Assembly (NCBI GenBank): GCA_031969915.1
Contig: DALYJJ010000020.1
Coordinates: 1 to 64,000, forward strand
DNA from: DALYJJ01 sp031969915
GTDB lineage: Bacteria > Acidobacteriota > Terriglobia > Bryobacterales > Bryobacteraceae
Direction of reading: 5' to 3'
DNA: 64,000 nt
Numbering within the stretch: the stretch's first letter is position 1; each line of letters starts with the position of its first letter. A model generated the notes under the pieces. That model was not told the origin of the DNA, ran no database searches, and saw nothing but the letters and a program-made list of their open reading frames with translations. This document shows, piece after piece, positions 20,986 through 30,395 of this stretch. The translations under genes and the position numbers were made by a program.

Positions 20986-21468
20986 AAGTTAGTTACCCCC
21001 AAAAATGGCCTAAAGGCACTGAAACTGAATGGTACAGGTGTAACAGGAGAGCAAAGCCGGTGTCAAAAGAAATTTGTTTTGCCTTCCATAGCGGAAGTTT
21101 ATCTAAGGCAGCACTTGACGCTGGTGGCTATTGTTTTCAATTGATTGAAGATGAAGCGGTTACGGCGTTCCGGCAACAGGTGTAAGCGGGGCGGACGACG
21201 TCTCGATAAATGTTACAGCAACGGTACTGTTCAGGAGGAAGCGATCCGGAATCGCCCGGCGCGGCCCAGGGAGGGCGCGCGACGGCCGTGTTCAGGCTAC
21301 TTTAGATCGGTTCTTGCGGTGCGATGAAGTGGAATCCGTGGTGATCCTCGCGAGGGAGTGGCGAGACCCAATCGTTACGAGCGATCCGAATGACATGCGC
21401 CGTTTGGATCCGGAAGCTCCGATCATCTCCGTGTAACTGGGCGGGGCGGAGTCCGGGTGACGGCGCTA
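20986..21468. other. Intergenic region of 483 bp
   Basis: This region separates the start of the leftward receptor gene from the stop of pyrF. A candidate leftward promoter lies at 21038-21066. The rest shows no convincing gene: a 60-codon frame at 21145-21327 is arginine-rich, has no family resemblance and lacks a good ribosome site. Base composition between 21010 and 21180 is clearly more AT-rich than the rest of the window, as expected of a promoter region. I see no tRNA or repeat. Confidence 0.6.
21038..21066 (-). promoter_or_regulatory. Candidate promoter for the first Oar-like gene
   Basis: On the minus strand TTGACA (21061-21066) is followed 17 bp later by TTACAC. The -35 box is perfect and the -10 box is poor. 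It lies in the AT-rich part of the leader and would give an untranslated region of about 45 bases. Confidence 0.3.
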
Positions 21469-22149
21469 TCAGGCGAGACCGGCGAGGATGCGGCGGGCGG
21501 CAGAGGCGGGGTCGGGGGCGCGGGTGATTTCGCGGCCGATGACGAGGTAGTCGGCGCCGGCGGCGATCGCTTCGGCCGGGGTCGCGACGCGCTTCTGGTC
21601 GCCTTTGTCCGCGCCCGCGGAGCGGACGCCGGGCGTGACCAGGACGGTCTCGGGCGGCGTTGAGGAGCGGAGGCGGGCGACTTCGAGCGGGGAACAGACG
21701 AAGCCGTCGACGTTGGCGTCGACGCCTTTAGCGGCGAGGAAGTCGACCTGATCCGCGGTGGAGCGTTCGACGCCGAGATCGGCGAGGTCCTGCTGGTCAA
21801 ACGAAGTCAGCACGGTGACGGCGAGGATCTGGAGCCCGGACCCCCGGGCACCCTCTTTCGCGGCGCGGATGACCTGGGGGCTGGAGTGGACGGTGAGGAA
21901 GCGGGCGCCGAGGGCGGCGACCTGTGCGGTGGCGCGTTTGACGGTTTCGCCGATGTCGAACATCTTGAGGTCGACGAACACGTGTTTTCCGCGGGCACAA
22001 AGTTCGCGGGGCAGCGCGGGGCCGGCGGCGGTGAAGAGTTCGAGGCCCACTTTGTAGAACTCGACGGCGTCGCCGAGGGTGTCGACGAGGCGCAGGGCGT
22101 CATCGCTGGTGGGCATGTCAAGGGCGACGATGATGGGGTTGCGGGTCAT
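21469..22149 (-). CDS. pyrF: Orotidine 5'-phosphate decarboxylase
   Basis: Last step of UMP synthesis, decarboxylating OMP in the cytoplasm. It has 226 residues from the ATG at 22149, the start confirmed by a 4-bp ATGA overlap with the selD stop. Family marks are NPIIVALDMP, FYKVGLELFTAAGP, the catalytic D-x-K-x-x-D block VDLKMFDIGET, TVLTSFDQQDL, VTPGVR and the phosphate-binding YLVIGREITRAPDP. The length is normal for the short bacterial form. Coupling to selD is unusual, and the two functions are not linked in metabolism. Confidence 0.96.
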   Translation of the reverse strand: MTRNPIIVALDMPTSDDALRLVDTLGDAVEFYKVGLELFTAAGPALPRELCARGKHVFVDLKMFDIGETVKRATAQVAALGARFLTVHSSPQVIRAAKEGARGSGLQILAVTVLTSFDQQDLADLGVERSTADQVDFLAAKGVDANVDGFVCSPLEVARLRSSTPPETVLVTPGVRSAGADKGDQKRVATPAEAIAAGADYLVIGREITRAPDPASAARRILAGLA

Positions 22150-23156
22150 TTGAGGACGATGGCTTTCGGCCCTTTGTCGAGGACGCGGCCGATGCGGTAG
22201 CCGGCGGTGCACGTGTGCGCCTCGCTTTCGGCGATGGTGAAGAAGAGGCCGCCGGAGGTTTGGGGGTCGTAGAGGAGGCTTTCGACTTCGGGCGGGAGGC
22301 TCGGGTTCGCTTCGACGACGCAAGAGGCGAAGTCGCGATTGTTCTTGAGGCCGCCGGGGAGGGCGCCCTGCCGTGCGTAGTCGAGCGCGCCGGGGAGAAA
22401 GCGAAGGGCGGCGGTATCGATTTCGAGGGTGACGTTGGAGGCAAGGGCGACTTCGCGGGCGTGGCCGATGAGGCCGAAGCCGGTGATGTCGGTGCAGGCG
22501 TGCACGTCGTGGCGGAGCATGGCTTCGGCGGCCTCTTTATTCAGCGTGAGCATGGAGGCGATGGAGGCATCGAGGTGGGCGGGGTCGGCGAGGCCGCGTT
22601 TGAGGGCCGTGGAGATGACGCCGGTGCCGAGCGGCTTGGTGAAGAAGATGGCGTCGCCGGGGCGGGCGGCGGCGTTGGTCTTGACGCGATCCGGGTGGAC
22701 GGTGCCGGTGACGGCGTAGCCGAACTTGATTTCATCGTCGTTGATGCTATGGCCGCCGAGGATGGCGCAGCCGGCTTCCTGCATTTTGGCGGCGCCGCCG
22801 GCGAGGATTTGGGCGAGGTCATCGAGGTCGCCTTTGACGGGGTAGGCGAGGATGGAGAGGGCGGAGATCGGGGCGCCACCCATCGCGTAGACGTCGCTCA
22901 AGGAGTTGGCGGCGGCGATGGCGCCGAAGGTGAAGGGGTCGTCGACGATGGGGGTGAAGAAGTCGACGGTCTGCACGAGGGCACACTCCGGCGAGAGCTT
23001 GTAGACGCCGGCGTCGTCGGACGTGTCGAAGCCCACAAGGACGTTACTGTTGGCCACGCGGGGCAACCGGGAGAGCACCTGGTCCAAAACCTTTGGACTG
23101 AGTTTGGACGCTCAACCGGCGGCTTTCACGTGGGCGGTGAGTTTGCGATCGGCCAC
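22146..23156 (-). CDS. selD: Selenophosphate synthetase SelD, itself a selenoprotein (UGA read as Sec)
   Basis: Makes selenophosphate from selenide and ATP, the selenium donor for selenocysteine-tRNA. A conventional call would start at a TTG (23087) and lose the active site. Reading further upstream in frame, through a single TGA at 23112-23114, gives KAAG-U-ASKLSPKVLDQ. This matches the SelD N-terminus (E. coli GAGCGCKISPKVLE), with U at the catalytic cysteine position and serine replacing the second cysteine. The next codons continue into NVLVGFDTSDDAGVYKL, then VDFFTPIVDDPF, LGGHSIND and DPQTSGGLF. A GTG at 23156 is the likely start (MADRKLTAHVK), giving 336 residues with Sec at position 15. 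TTG 23165 is an alternative. A SECIS-like hairpin follows the UGA. The gene overlaps pyrF by 4 bp. Confidence 0.93.
23082..23098 (-). promoter_or_regulatory. Bacterial SECIS hairpin in selD
   Basis: On the minus strand, 20 nt after the UGA, GTCCAAA and TTTGGAC form a perfect 7-bp stem enclosing the three-base loop GGU. Known bacterial SECIS elements have the apical loop roughly 16-37 nt downstream with an early G, and the E. coli fdhF loop begins GGU with an A-U closing pair. The match to this design is seen directly; binding by SelB is inferred. Confidence 0.85.
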
Positions 23157-23241
23157 TGCACACAAGGATAGCGGGACATGACGCACCCGATGCAAACGGG
23201 GGCGGTGACTCGCGGCGGCGGTGGTGGGAGAATCTACGGCA

Positions 23242-26133
23242 GTGCGGCTTGTCCTTTTCTATGTGCTGGCGGTGGCGGCCTTCGGGCTGGACCCGCAGAC
23301 TCGCGTTTCGCAATACAACCTTCGGGTCTGGCAGGCGAACGACGGGCTGCCGGACAATTTCGTGCAGAGCGCAATGCAGACGCGGGACGGGTACCTGTGG
23401 CTGGGTACGCTCGAGGGACTGGTGCGTTTCGACGGGTTGAAGTTCACGGTGTTCGATACGCGCAACACGCCGCAGTTGCGCAGCAACTCGGTGGTGGCGA
23501 TGTGCGAGCGGCGGAACGGGGAACTGTGGATCGGCACCGGCGGCGGCGGCGTTACGGTGTGGAGGGACGGGGCCTTTCGGGAGACCTACACGCGGCGGAA
23601 CGGGCTGGCGCACGATCACATCCGCTTCATCTATGAAGACCGCGCAGGCGAGGTGTGGATCACGGCGCACGATGGCGGGCTGGTGCAGTACGCGGGCGGG
23701 CGGTTTCGTATCTGGACGACCGCCGACGGGCTTCCCACGAACGTACTGCGCACAGTGATACGGGACCGCGCCGGGACGCTGTGGGTGGGCACCGACGAGG
23801 ATGGCCTGGTGGTTTTCGAGGCGGGGAGATACCGGAAACTGCCTTCGCCCGCCGGCCAGATTCGCGCGTTTCTCGAAGACAGGTCGGGCCGGCTGTGGGT
23901 GGGAACGCGAGGCGGGGGGCTGTTCCGGCGCGAGGAGGGCGGCGGATTTCGCGCGTTCACGACGGCGGACGGCCTGCCGAGCGACGCGGTGCGGTGTCTG
24001 CTGGAGGATTCCGACGGCAACCTGTGGGTGGGGACGGAGAGCGGCGGGATGGCGCGGTATCGGGACGCCCGATTCGACCGGCTGACGACCCGCGACGGGC
24101 TGCCGCATAACTTCGTGCGGACACTGGTGGAGGACGACGAGGGAGACCTGTGGGCCGGAACGCGGGGCGGGCTGGTGCGGTTGAAGGACAAGCGCGTGAC
24201 GACGTGGACGACGGCGGACGGGCTGCCCGGGGACAACGTGCGAACGGTGCTGGAGGACCGCGCGGGGCGGCTTTGGTTCGGGACGTCGACAGGCGTCGCT
24301 TATCTTGCCGGCGGGCGGATGCGAACGCTGTCGCTGTCGGAGGACTGGTCCAAGGACTTTGCGCGCGCGCTGACGGAGCGGCGGGACGGCTCGATCTGGA
24401 TCGGCGCGGAGACGGGCCTCTTTCGATGGCGTCCGGGCGATGCGCGGCCCGAGGCGGCTGATCTGCCGGTACGCGAGGTGCGGGCCCTGGCGGAGGACGC
24501 GAGGGGACGGCTGTGGATCGGCACGGCGGAGGACGGCGTCTGGGTGGAAGGCCAGCGGTTGCTGGCGGGCGAGAGCATCACTGCCCTGCTGTTCGGCGGC
24601 GCGGGCGCGGTGTGGATCGGGACCTCGGCGGGGCTGGTGGAGGCGAGCGAGGGGGCGTTGCGGAGGTACAGCACGAGGAACGGCTTGGCGCACGACATGG
24701 TGACCTGTCTCCATCGCGACGCCGAAGGCACGCTGTGGATCGGCACGCGCGGCGGATTGTCGCGCCTGCGGGGCGGGCGCTTTGCGAACTACACGCGGCG
24801 GGACGGTCTTCTGAGCGACAACATCCGGTCGCTGGTGGACGATGGGCGAGGCGCGTTGTGGATCGGCAGCCTGCGCGGGGTGAGCCGCATCGCAAAGGCG
24901 GAGTTGGAGGAGTTTGCGGCGGGGCGGCGGAGAAGCCTGCAAGCCGTTTCGTTCGACACGGCGGACGGGATGAAGGCCACGGAATGCAACGGCGACGCAC
25001 AGCCGGTGGCGTTCCGGGCGCGGGACGGACGTCTCTGGTTTCCGACCGTGCACGGTGCGGCGGTATTCGATCCGACGGCGATCCGGGTGCGGACGGCGGC
25101 GCCGCGAGTGGTGGTGGAGCGGCTGCTGGCGGGGTCGAAGCCGGTGGAGATAGCGGGCGGGCGATTCCGCGTGCCGCCGGGGGCCGGCAATCTGGAGATT
25201 CAGTACTCGGCGATCAGCCTGTCGGCGCCGGAGCGGCTGCGTTTCCGTTACCGGCTGGTGGGCTACGACGCGGACTGGGTGGACGCGGCGCAGCGGCGGT
25301 CGGCATTCTACACGCAGGCTCCGCCGGGAGAGTATCGCTTTGAAGTGACGGTAGTCCCTCACGAAGGCGGGGCGGCCTTGGAGACGGCATCCATCGACGT
25401 ACTCCTGGAGCCACGGTTTCATGAGACGACGTGGTTCTACGGCTTGTGTGGGCTGGCGGCGTTGGGAAGCGCGGCGCTTGCCTACAAGCTACACCTGCGT
25501 AGCGTCCGGCGCCGGTACGAGGCAGTGTCGGCGGAGCGCGTGCGCATCGGCCGGGAGATCCACGACACGCTGATGCAGGGCGTGACCGGCATCGCATTGC
25601 AGTTGGAGGCGGCGTCGCGGCAGCTTCCCGGCGCACCCGAAGAGGCAGGCGGGCGGCTTGCGCGCGCGCTCGATCAGCTCGATCAAGTGCTGGCGGAATC
25701 GCGCCAGCGGATCTTGGCGCTGCGCATGCCCGCGACGCCGCAGGAGCCGCTGGAAGAGGCGATTCGCGCGCTGGCGCAGCGGGCGGCGGTGGACCGCGGC
25801 ATCGAAGCGACGGTGACGGTGAAGGGGACGCCGCGCGGGCTGCGGGAAGCGGTGCGGGAGAACCTGCTGCGCGTGGCGCGCGAGGTGGTGATGAACGCAG
25901 CGAGGCATTCCTCGGCGGCGCACCTGTGGATCACGCTGGATTACAGCGGCACGGGCGTGCGGTTGCACGCGGAGGACGACGGGCGCGGGTTCGACGCGTC
26001 GGCAGTCGGCTCCGGGCATTTCGGATTGGAGGGGATGCGGGAGCGCGTGGCGGAGATGGGCGGACGGCTCGACTGCCGCACCGCGCCCGGGCGCGGCACG
26101 AGGATCACAGTGGCGGTGGAGGACGCGGGGTGA
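23242..26133 (+). CDS. Propeller-type hybrid-periplasmic sensor histidine kinase
   Basis: Sensor kinase of 963 residues from the GTG at 23242, which follows GGGAGAA and opens a signal sequence (RLVLFYVLAVAAFGL). A GTG at 23221 is the alternative. The periplasmic part carries about a dozen two-component propeller repeats (GLPDNFVQS, DGYLWLGT, GLVRF and variants) forming two beta propellers to about residue 570. It continues into a Y_Y_Y-type immunoglobulin domain (FRYRLVGYDADW). One membrane helix lies at about 731-752 (WFYGLCGLAALGSAALAY). The DHp domain of the HisKA_3 type has the phospho-histidine in GREIHDTLMQG (about 774). The HATPase domain contains VMNAARHS and GHFGLEGMRERV. Its stop overlaps the response-regulator start. 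Confidence 0.93.
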   Translation: MRLVLFYVLAVAAFGLDPQTRVSQYNLRVWQANDGLPDNFVQSAMQTRDGYLWLGTLEGLVRFDGLKFTVFDTRNTPQLRSNSVVAMCERRNGELWIGTGGGGVTVWRDGAFRETYTRRNGLAHDHIRFIYEDRAGEVWITAHDGGLVQYAGGRFRIWTTADGLPTNVLRTVIRDRAGTLWVGTDEDGLVVFEAGRYRKLPSPAGQIRAFLEDRSGRLWVGTRGGGLFRREEGGGFRAFTTADGLPSDAVRCLLEDSDGNLWVGTESGGMARYRDARFDRLTTRDGLPHNFVRTLVEDDEGDLWAGTRGGLVRLKDKRVTTWTTADGLPGDNVRTVLEDRAGRLWFGTSTGVAYLAGGRMRTLSLSEDWSKDFARALTERRDGSIWIGAETGLFRWRPGDARPEAADLPVREVRALAEDARGRLWIGTAEDGVWVEGQRLLAGESITALLFGGAGAVWIGTSAGLVEASEGALRRYSTRNGLAHDMVTCLHRDAEGTLWIGTRGGLSRLRGGRFANYTRRDGLLSDNIRSLVDDGRGALWIGSLRGVSRIAKAELEEFAAGRRRSLQAVSFDTADGMKATECNGDAQPVAFRARDGRLWFPTVHGAAVFDPTAIRVRTAAPRVVVERLLAGSKPVEIAGGRFRVPPGAGNLEIQYSAISLSAPERLRFRYRLVGYDADWVDAAQRRSAFYTQAPPGEYRFEVTVVPHEGGAALETASIDVLLEPRFHETTWFYGLCGLAALGSAALAYKLHLRSVRRRYEAVSAERVRIGREIHDTLMQGVTGIALQLEAASRQLPGAPEEAGGRLARALDQLDQVLAESRQRILALRMPATPQEPLEEAIRALAQRAAVDRGIEATVTVKGTPRGLREAVRENLLRVAREVVMNAARHSSAAHLWITLDYSGTGVRLHAEDDGRGFDASAVGSGHFGLEGMRERVAEMGGRLDCRTAPGRGTRITVAVEDAG

Positions 26134-26756
26134 AGGGGCGGAAGATTCGCGTGCTCTTCGTGGACGACCATCCGGTGTTGCGGGAAGGGCTGGCGGCGAT
26201 TGTCAACTCGCAGCCCGACATGACGGTGGTGGGCGAGGCGGGCAGCGGCGAAGAGGCGGTGGCACAGTATCGGGAACTGCGGCCGGATGTGACGCTGATG
26301 GACTTGCGGCTGCCGGACATTTCAGGGGCGGAAGCGATTGCGCGGATCCGGCGGGAGGATGCGGGCGCGCGGGTGCTGGTGCTGAGTTCGTACGCGGGTG
26401 AGGAGGACATCCGCAGGTCGCTCGAGGCGGGGGCGGCGGCATACCTGGTGAAGGACACGCTGCGCAAGGAGTTGCTGGAGGCGATTCGGACGGTCGATCG
26501 CGGCGAGAAGTACGTACCGGCGGCGGTGGCGGCGCGCTTGGCGGCGCTGCAAGGGCAGCAGGCGTTGACGCCGCGGGAGACGGAAGTGCTGCGGCTGATT
26601 GTGCGGGGGCTTTCGAACAAGGAGATTGCCGGAGAGCTGGGCGCATCGGAGGGGACGGTGCGCATCCACGTAAGCAATCTGCTGGCGAAGCTGGGCGTGG
26701 AGGACCGCACCCAGGCGGCGGTGCACGCGATTCAGAGCGGCCTTGTGCATCTATGA
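26130..26756 (+). CDS. NarL/FixJ-type response regulator
   Basis: Cytoplasmic transcription factor of 208 residues starting at a GTG that overlaps the kinase stop (GTGA), so the pair is translationally coupled. The receiver domain is at about 6-122 with acidic residues D12 and D13 (FVDDHP), phospho-acceptor D58 (TLMDLRLPD) and the switch lysine in YLVKDTLRK. A LuxR-type helix-turn-helix is at about 143-205 (LTPRETEVLRLIVRGLSNKE, GTVRIHVSNLLAKLGVEDRT). It is complete and probably the partner of the kinase. The Oar-like receptor gene 64 bp downstream is a plausible target (inference from position). Confidence 0.95.
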   Translation: MKGRKIRVLFVDDHPVLREGLAAIVNSQPDMTVVGEAGSGEEAVAQYRELRPDVTLMDLRLPDISGAEAIARIRREDAGARVLVLSSYAGEEDIRRSLEAGAAAYLVKDTLRKELLEAIRTVDRGEKYVPAAVAARLAALQGQQALTPRETEVLRLIVRGLSNKEIAGELGASEGTVRIHVSNLLAKLGVEDRTQAAVHAIQSGLVHL

Positions 26757-26820
26757 CGTTCCTCATATAGACCCGTTACTCCGATTCTGATAGCTTCCTA
26801 GCCGACAAGGGGGTCTTGTT

Positions 26821-29800
26821 ATGAAGTGCATGGCCGGGGCTCTGTTTGCCCTGCTTTTGGCGGCGGTAACGCTCAGCGCGCAGGATACGCGCGGGTCGAT
26901 CAACGGTACGGTGACAGACGATTCGGGTGCGGCGGTTCCGAATGCAAAGGTGGTGGTGACGAACACGGCGACCAACGTCAGCGTGGAGGCGGAAACGTCG
27001 GCGAGCGGCACTTACAACGTGTTGTACCTGTTGCCGGGACCCTATCGCGTGACGGTGGAAGTGACGGGTTTCAAGAAGCTGGTGCGCGAGGGCCTGGAGG
27101 TGCGCGTCCAGGAACGGTTGACGCTGGATCTGCGGCTCTCCGTGGGCAATGTGCAGGAGAGCGTGAGTATTACGGCGGAGGCGCCGCTACTCGAAGTAAG
27201 CACCGCGACGACCGGGCAAGTCATCGACCGGCGGAGGATCGCGGAGCTGCCCCTTTCGGAAGGTAACCCGATGACGCTGGTGCAGCTTGCGCCGGGCATT
27301 GTGATCACGGGTGGATTCACGAGCAACTCGGCGCTGAGCAACAGCGGGCCTTCGAATTTCGAAGTGAACGGGTCGCCGGGCGGGAACGAGTTCACGCTGG
27401 ACGGAGCGCCGAACACGGCGGACCGGCAGGGGCAGGGCGCGGCGCGCGTGGGCGTGCAACCGCCGACGGACGCGGTGGAAGAGTTCAAGGTGGTGACGGC
27501 GAGCTTCGACGCGCAGCAGGGGCGCACGGCAGGCGGGAGCGTGGACGTGGCTGTGCGGTCTGGGACGAACGAACTGCACGGATCGCTCTATGAGTTCGTG
27601 CGCAATGACGTGCTCGCGGCCAATACGTTCTTCTTCAACCGCGAGGGCAGGGAGCGGCAGCCGCGGCGGTACAACCGGTTCGGGGGAACCGTAGGCGGCC
27701 CCGTGTTCTTGCCGAAAATCTATAAAGGGCGGGACCGCACGTTCTTCTTCACGAGTTACGAACGCATCCGTCCGATCACGCCGTCGCTGGAGACGCTGAC
27801 GGTGCCGACGGAGGCGTTCCGGAGCGGGGATTTCTCGTCGCTGTTGAACCGCCCGTCGCCGCTGGTGGTGTATGATCCGGCGACGGCGCGGGTGGACGGG
27901 GCGCGGGTGGTGCGCGACCCGATTCAGTGCAACGGACGGATGAACGTCATCTGTCCGGACCGGATCAATCGAATCGCAAGGAACTATCTCTCGTTCCTGC
28001 CGCTGCCCAACACGAACCTTGCATCGACGACGAACAACTTCGTGGGCAACGGACCGGGCGACAACCAATACTACGTCTTCCTCACGCGCGTCGACCACAC
28101 GTTGAACGAGCGGAACCGATTATTCTTCCGCTATTCGCAGAGCATGCGGTCAGAGGACGACGAGAACTCGGCGGGGACGAACAACGGTGTGCGCATCAAC
28201 GGCCGCAACGGCACGCGCGGGAACCGCGGCGGTGTGTTCGACTACGTTTACGTGCCTTCGCCGAACACGGTGTTCAACTTCAGAACGAGCCTCGCGCGTT
28301 TCAAACAGGATCGCTTTGCGATGGCGGATCGGGATGTGCGGCTGGCGGACCTGGGGTTTGCGCCGGGGGCGCTGGCGCTGTTCACGGCGAACACGCTGCC
28401 GCAGATCAACATCAGCAACTACTCGTCGCCGGTGGAGCCGACGGGCTTTCTGATCACGACGCCGACGTGGGCGCTCCAGCCGACGCTGACCAAGATCTGG
28501 GGCGGCCATTCGGTGCGTTTCGGGTATGACTTCCGGGTCTACCAGGAAAACCGGCGGGATCAGACGTTTCAGGCGGGACAGTACAACTTCGACAACCAAT
28601 GGACGCGGCTGAACGACTTGAACCCGTCGCTGCCGATCGAGCAGGTGCAGGCGCAGGCGATGGCGGCTTTGCTGTTGGGCCAGCCCTCGGGCGGCAACTT
28701 CCCGCTGCTCGCGGACCGCGCGGCGACGGCGAAGTATCACAGCTTCTTTTTCCAGGACGACTGGAAGGTGACGCCGCGGCTGACATTGAACCTTGGCTTG
28801 CGGTACGAACTCGACCTGGGTACGACGGAGCGCTTCAACCGCATCATCCGCGACCTGGATACCGCGGTGACGAGCCCGGCGGAGGCGGCGGTGCGAGCCA
28901 ACTATGCGCGGGCGCCGATTCCGGAGGTCAGCGACCTGCGGCTGCGCGGCGGTTTGCTTTTCGCCGATGAGAACAATCGCGGGTTCCGCGCGGACCGCAA
29001 CAATTTCCAGCCGCGTATCGGCGTGGCCTACCAGTTGAACGGCCGCACGGCGATTCGCGCCGGGTGGGGCATCTTCATGGTCCCGTTCTTCATGGACGCG
29101 CTGAATCAAAACGGCTTCAGCCGGAACACGCCGCTGGTGGCGTCTGACGACCGCGGATTGACGTTCCGCACCAGTCTGACGAATCCGTTCCCGCAGGGGC
29201 TGATCGCGGAAACGAACCGCGGCATTGACAGCCTGCTGGGACAGGGACTGGGCGCCATCGTACCGGTGGATCGCAAGAACGGCCTGGTGCAGCGCTGGGA
29301 AGTGAGCGTACAGCGCGAACTGCCGGGACGCTGGCTGGTGGAGGCTGCCTACATCGGCAACCGCGGCTACGACCTGACGACGGCGGTGGACGGCAACCCG
29401 ATCTTCCGGCAGTACCAATCGGCCAGCCCGGTGCGCGACCAGACGCTGATCAACTTTCTGGATACGCCCGTGACGAATCCGTTCCGCGGCGTGTCCCAGT
29501 TCCAGGGTACGAATCTCTTCACGGCGACGGTGATCAACAAGAGCCAATTGCTGCGGCCGTATCCGCACCTGGGCGGCTTCAACATCGAGCGTTATGATGC
29601 CGCCAGTTCCTATCACGCGGGCCAAATGCGCATCGAGAAGCGGTTCTCCAAGGGCTACACGGTGATGGCGACCTACGCCTACTCGAAGTACCTGGAGGAG
29701 ATGTCGCTGTTGAATGCGACCGACGAGCGGTACGAGAAGCGGCTGGCGGCGGCGGACGCCCCGCACCGTCTGGCGCTGAGCGGCATCTACGAACTACCGT

Positions 29801-30387
29801 GGGGGCGCGGGCGCGCCTTCGGGGGTTCATGGAGCGGTTGGAAGCAGGCTCTACTGGGCGGGTTCCAGTTGCAGGGGATCTACCAGTTTCAGAGCGGCCG
29901 GCCGCTGACGCTCGGCAACGTCTACTTCAACGGCAACATGTCGGACCTGCAGATGGCGATCAAGAGTTCGACCATCGGCGCTTTGGGGACGACGAATATT
30001 CTCGACAACACGTTTCAGACCAACATCCAGACCACGGGCTTCTATTTCCAGGACGACACGGTGAAGACGAACGGGCAACTGGACTACACGAAGCAGCGGA
30101 ACGACACGCGCATACAACTGGCGCAGAACCTCCGCACACTGCCTACGCGCTACTCGAATCTGCGGGACGACGACATCAGTTTGCTCGACCTTTCGCTGAT
30201 CAAGAACTTCGCCTTCACGGACCGCGTCTACCTGCAATTCCGAGTGGAGGCGATCAACGCACTGAACAAGGCGCTGTTCAACGGCCCGAACATCAACCCG
30301 CGCGACACCAACTTCGGTCGCGTCACCAATACCGACCTGCCGGCGCTGCCGAGGGAATTCCAACTCGGGCTGCGGCTGGTGTTTTAG
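26821..30387 (+). CDS. Oar-like TonB-dependent receptor
   Basis: Second receptor of this type, 1188 residues. Its ATG follows AGGGGGT. A signal peptide (MKCMAGALFALLLAAVTLSAQ) precedes a regulatory-like beta domain at about 24-105 (GSINGTVTDDSGAAVPNAKV). A plug domain follows at about 115-230 (IAELPLSEGNPMTLVQLAPG, NEFTLDGAPNTADRQGQG, and a GRTAGGSVDVAVRSGTNELH block typical of Oar proteins), then the barrel to the terminal LGLRLVF. It belongs to the same family as the receptor at 17323-20985 but is clearly a separate lineage. Its position right behind the sensor kinase pair suggests regulated uptake or sensing of a ligand. It may be co-transcribed with the next two genes (8 bp to the following start). 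Confidence 0.93.
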   Translation: MKCMAGALFALLLAAVTLSAQDTRGSINGTVTDDSGAAVPNAKVVVTNTATNVSVEAETSASGTYNVLYLLPGPYRVTVEVTGFKKLVREGLEVRVQERLTLDLRLSVGNVQESVSITAEAPLLEVSTATTGQVIDRRRIAELPLSEGNPMTLVQLAPGIVITGGFTSNSALSNSGPSNFEVNGSPGGNEFTLDGAPNTADRQGQGAARVGVQPPTDAVEEFKVVTASFDAQQGRTAGGSVDVAVRSGTNELHGSLYEFVRNDVLAANTFFFNREGRERQPRRYNRFGGTVGGPVFLPKIYKGRDRTFFFTSYERIRPITPSLETLTVPTEAFRSGDFSSLLNRPSPLVVYDPATARVDGARVVRDPIQCNGRMNVICPDRINRIARNYLSFLPLPNTNLASTTNNFVGNGPGDNQYYVFLTRVDHTLNERNRLFFRYSQSMRSEDDENSAGTNNGVRINGRNGTRGNRGGVFDYVYVPSPNTVFNFRTSLARFKQDRFAMADRDVRLADLGFAPGALALFTANTLPQINISNYSSPVEPTGFLITTPTWALQPTLTKIWGGHSVRFGYDFRVYQENRRDQTFQAGQYNFDNQWTRLNDLNPSLPIEQVQAQAMAALLLGQPSGGNFPLLADRAATAKYHSFFFQDDWKVTPRLTLNLGLRYELDLGTTERFNRIIRDLDTAVTSPAEAAVRANYARAPIPEVSDLRLRGGLLFADENNRGFRADRNNFQPRIGVAYQLNGRTAIRAGWGIFMVPFFMDALNQNGFSRNTPLVASDDRGLTFRTSLTNPFPQGLIAETNRGIDSLLGQGLGAIVPVDRKNGLVQRWEVSVQRELPGRWLVEAAYIGNRGYDLTTAVDGNPIFRQYQSASPVRDQTLINFLDTPVTNPFRGVSQFQGTNLFTATVINKSQLLRPYPHLGGFNIERYDAASSYHAGQMRIEKRFSKGYTVMATYAYSKYLEEMSLLNATDERYEKRLAAADAPHRLALSGIYELPWGRGRAFGGSWSGWKQALLGGFQLQGIYQFQSGRPLTLGNVYFNGNMSDLQMAIKSSTIGALGTTNILDNTFQTNIQTTGFYFQDDTVKTNGQLDYTKQRNDTRIQLAQNLRTLPTRYSNLRDDDISLLDLSLIKNFAFTDRVYLQFRVEAINALNKALFNGPNINPRDTNFGRVTNTDLPALPREFQLGLRLVF

Positions 30388-30395
30388 GAGCCTCG

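Noticed and set aside
21145..21327. 60-codon frame in the intergenic region
   Set aside because: No family resemblance, arginine-rich, and no good ribosome site.
22146..23087. selD starting at TTG 23087
   Set aside because: It would delete the catalytic N-terminus; the extended frame through UGA restores the family pattern and has a SECIS-like hairpin.
23044..25422. 792-codon frame opposite the sensor kinase
   Set aside because: The propeller repeats and kinase motifs are on the plus strand; the reverse product is rich in Arg, His and Pro.
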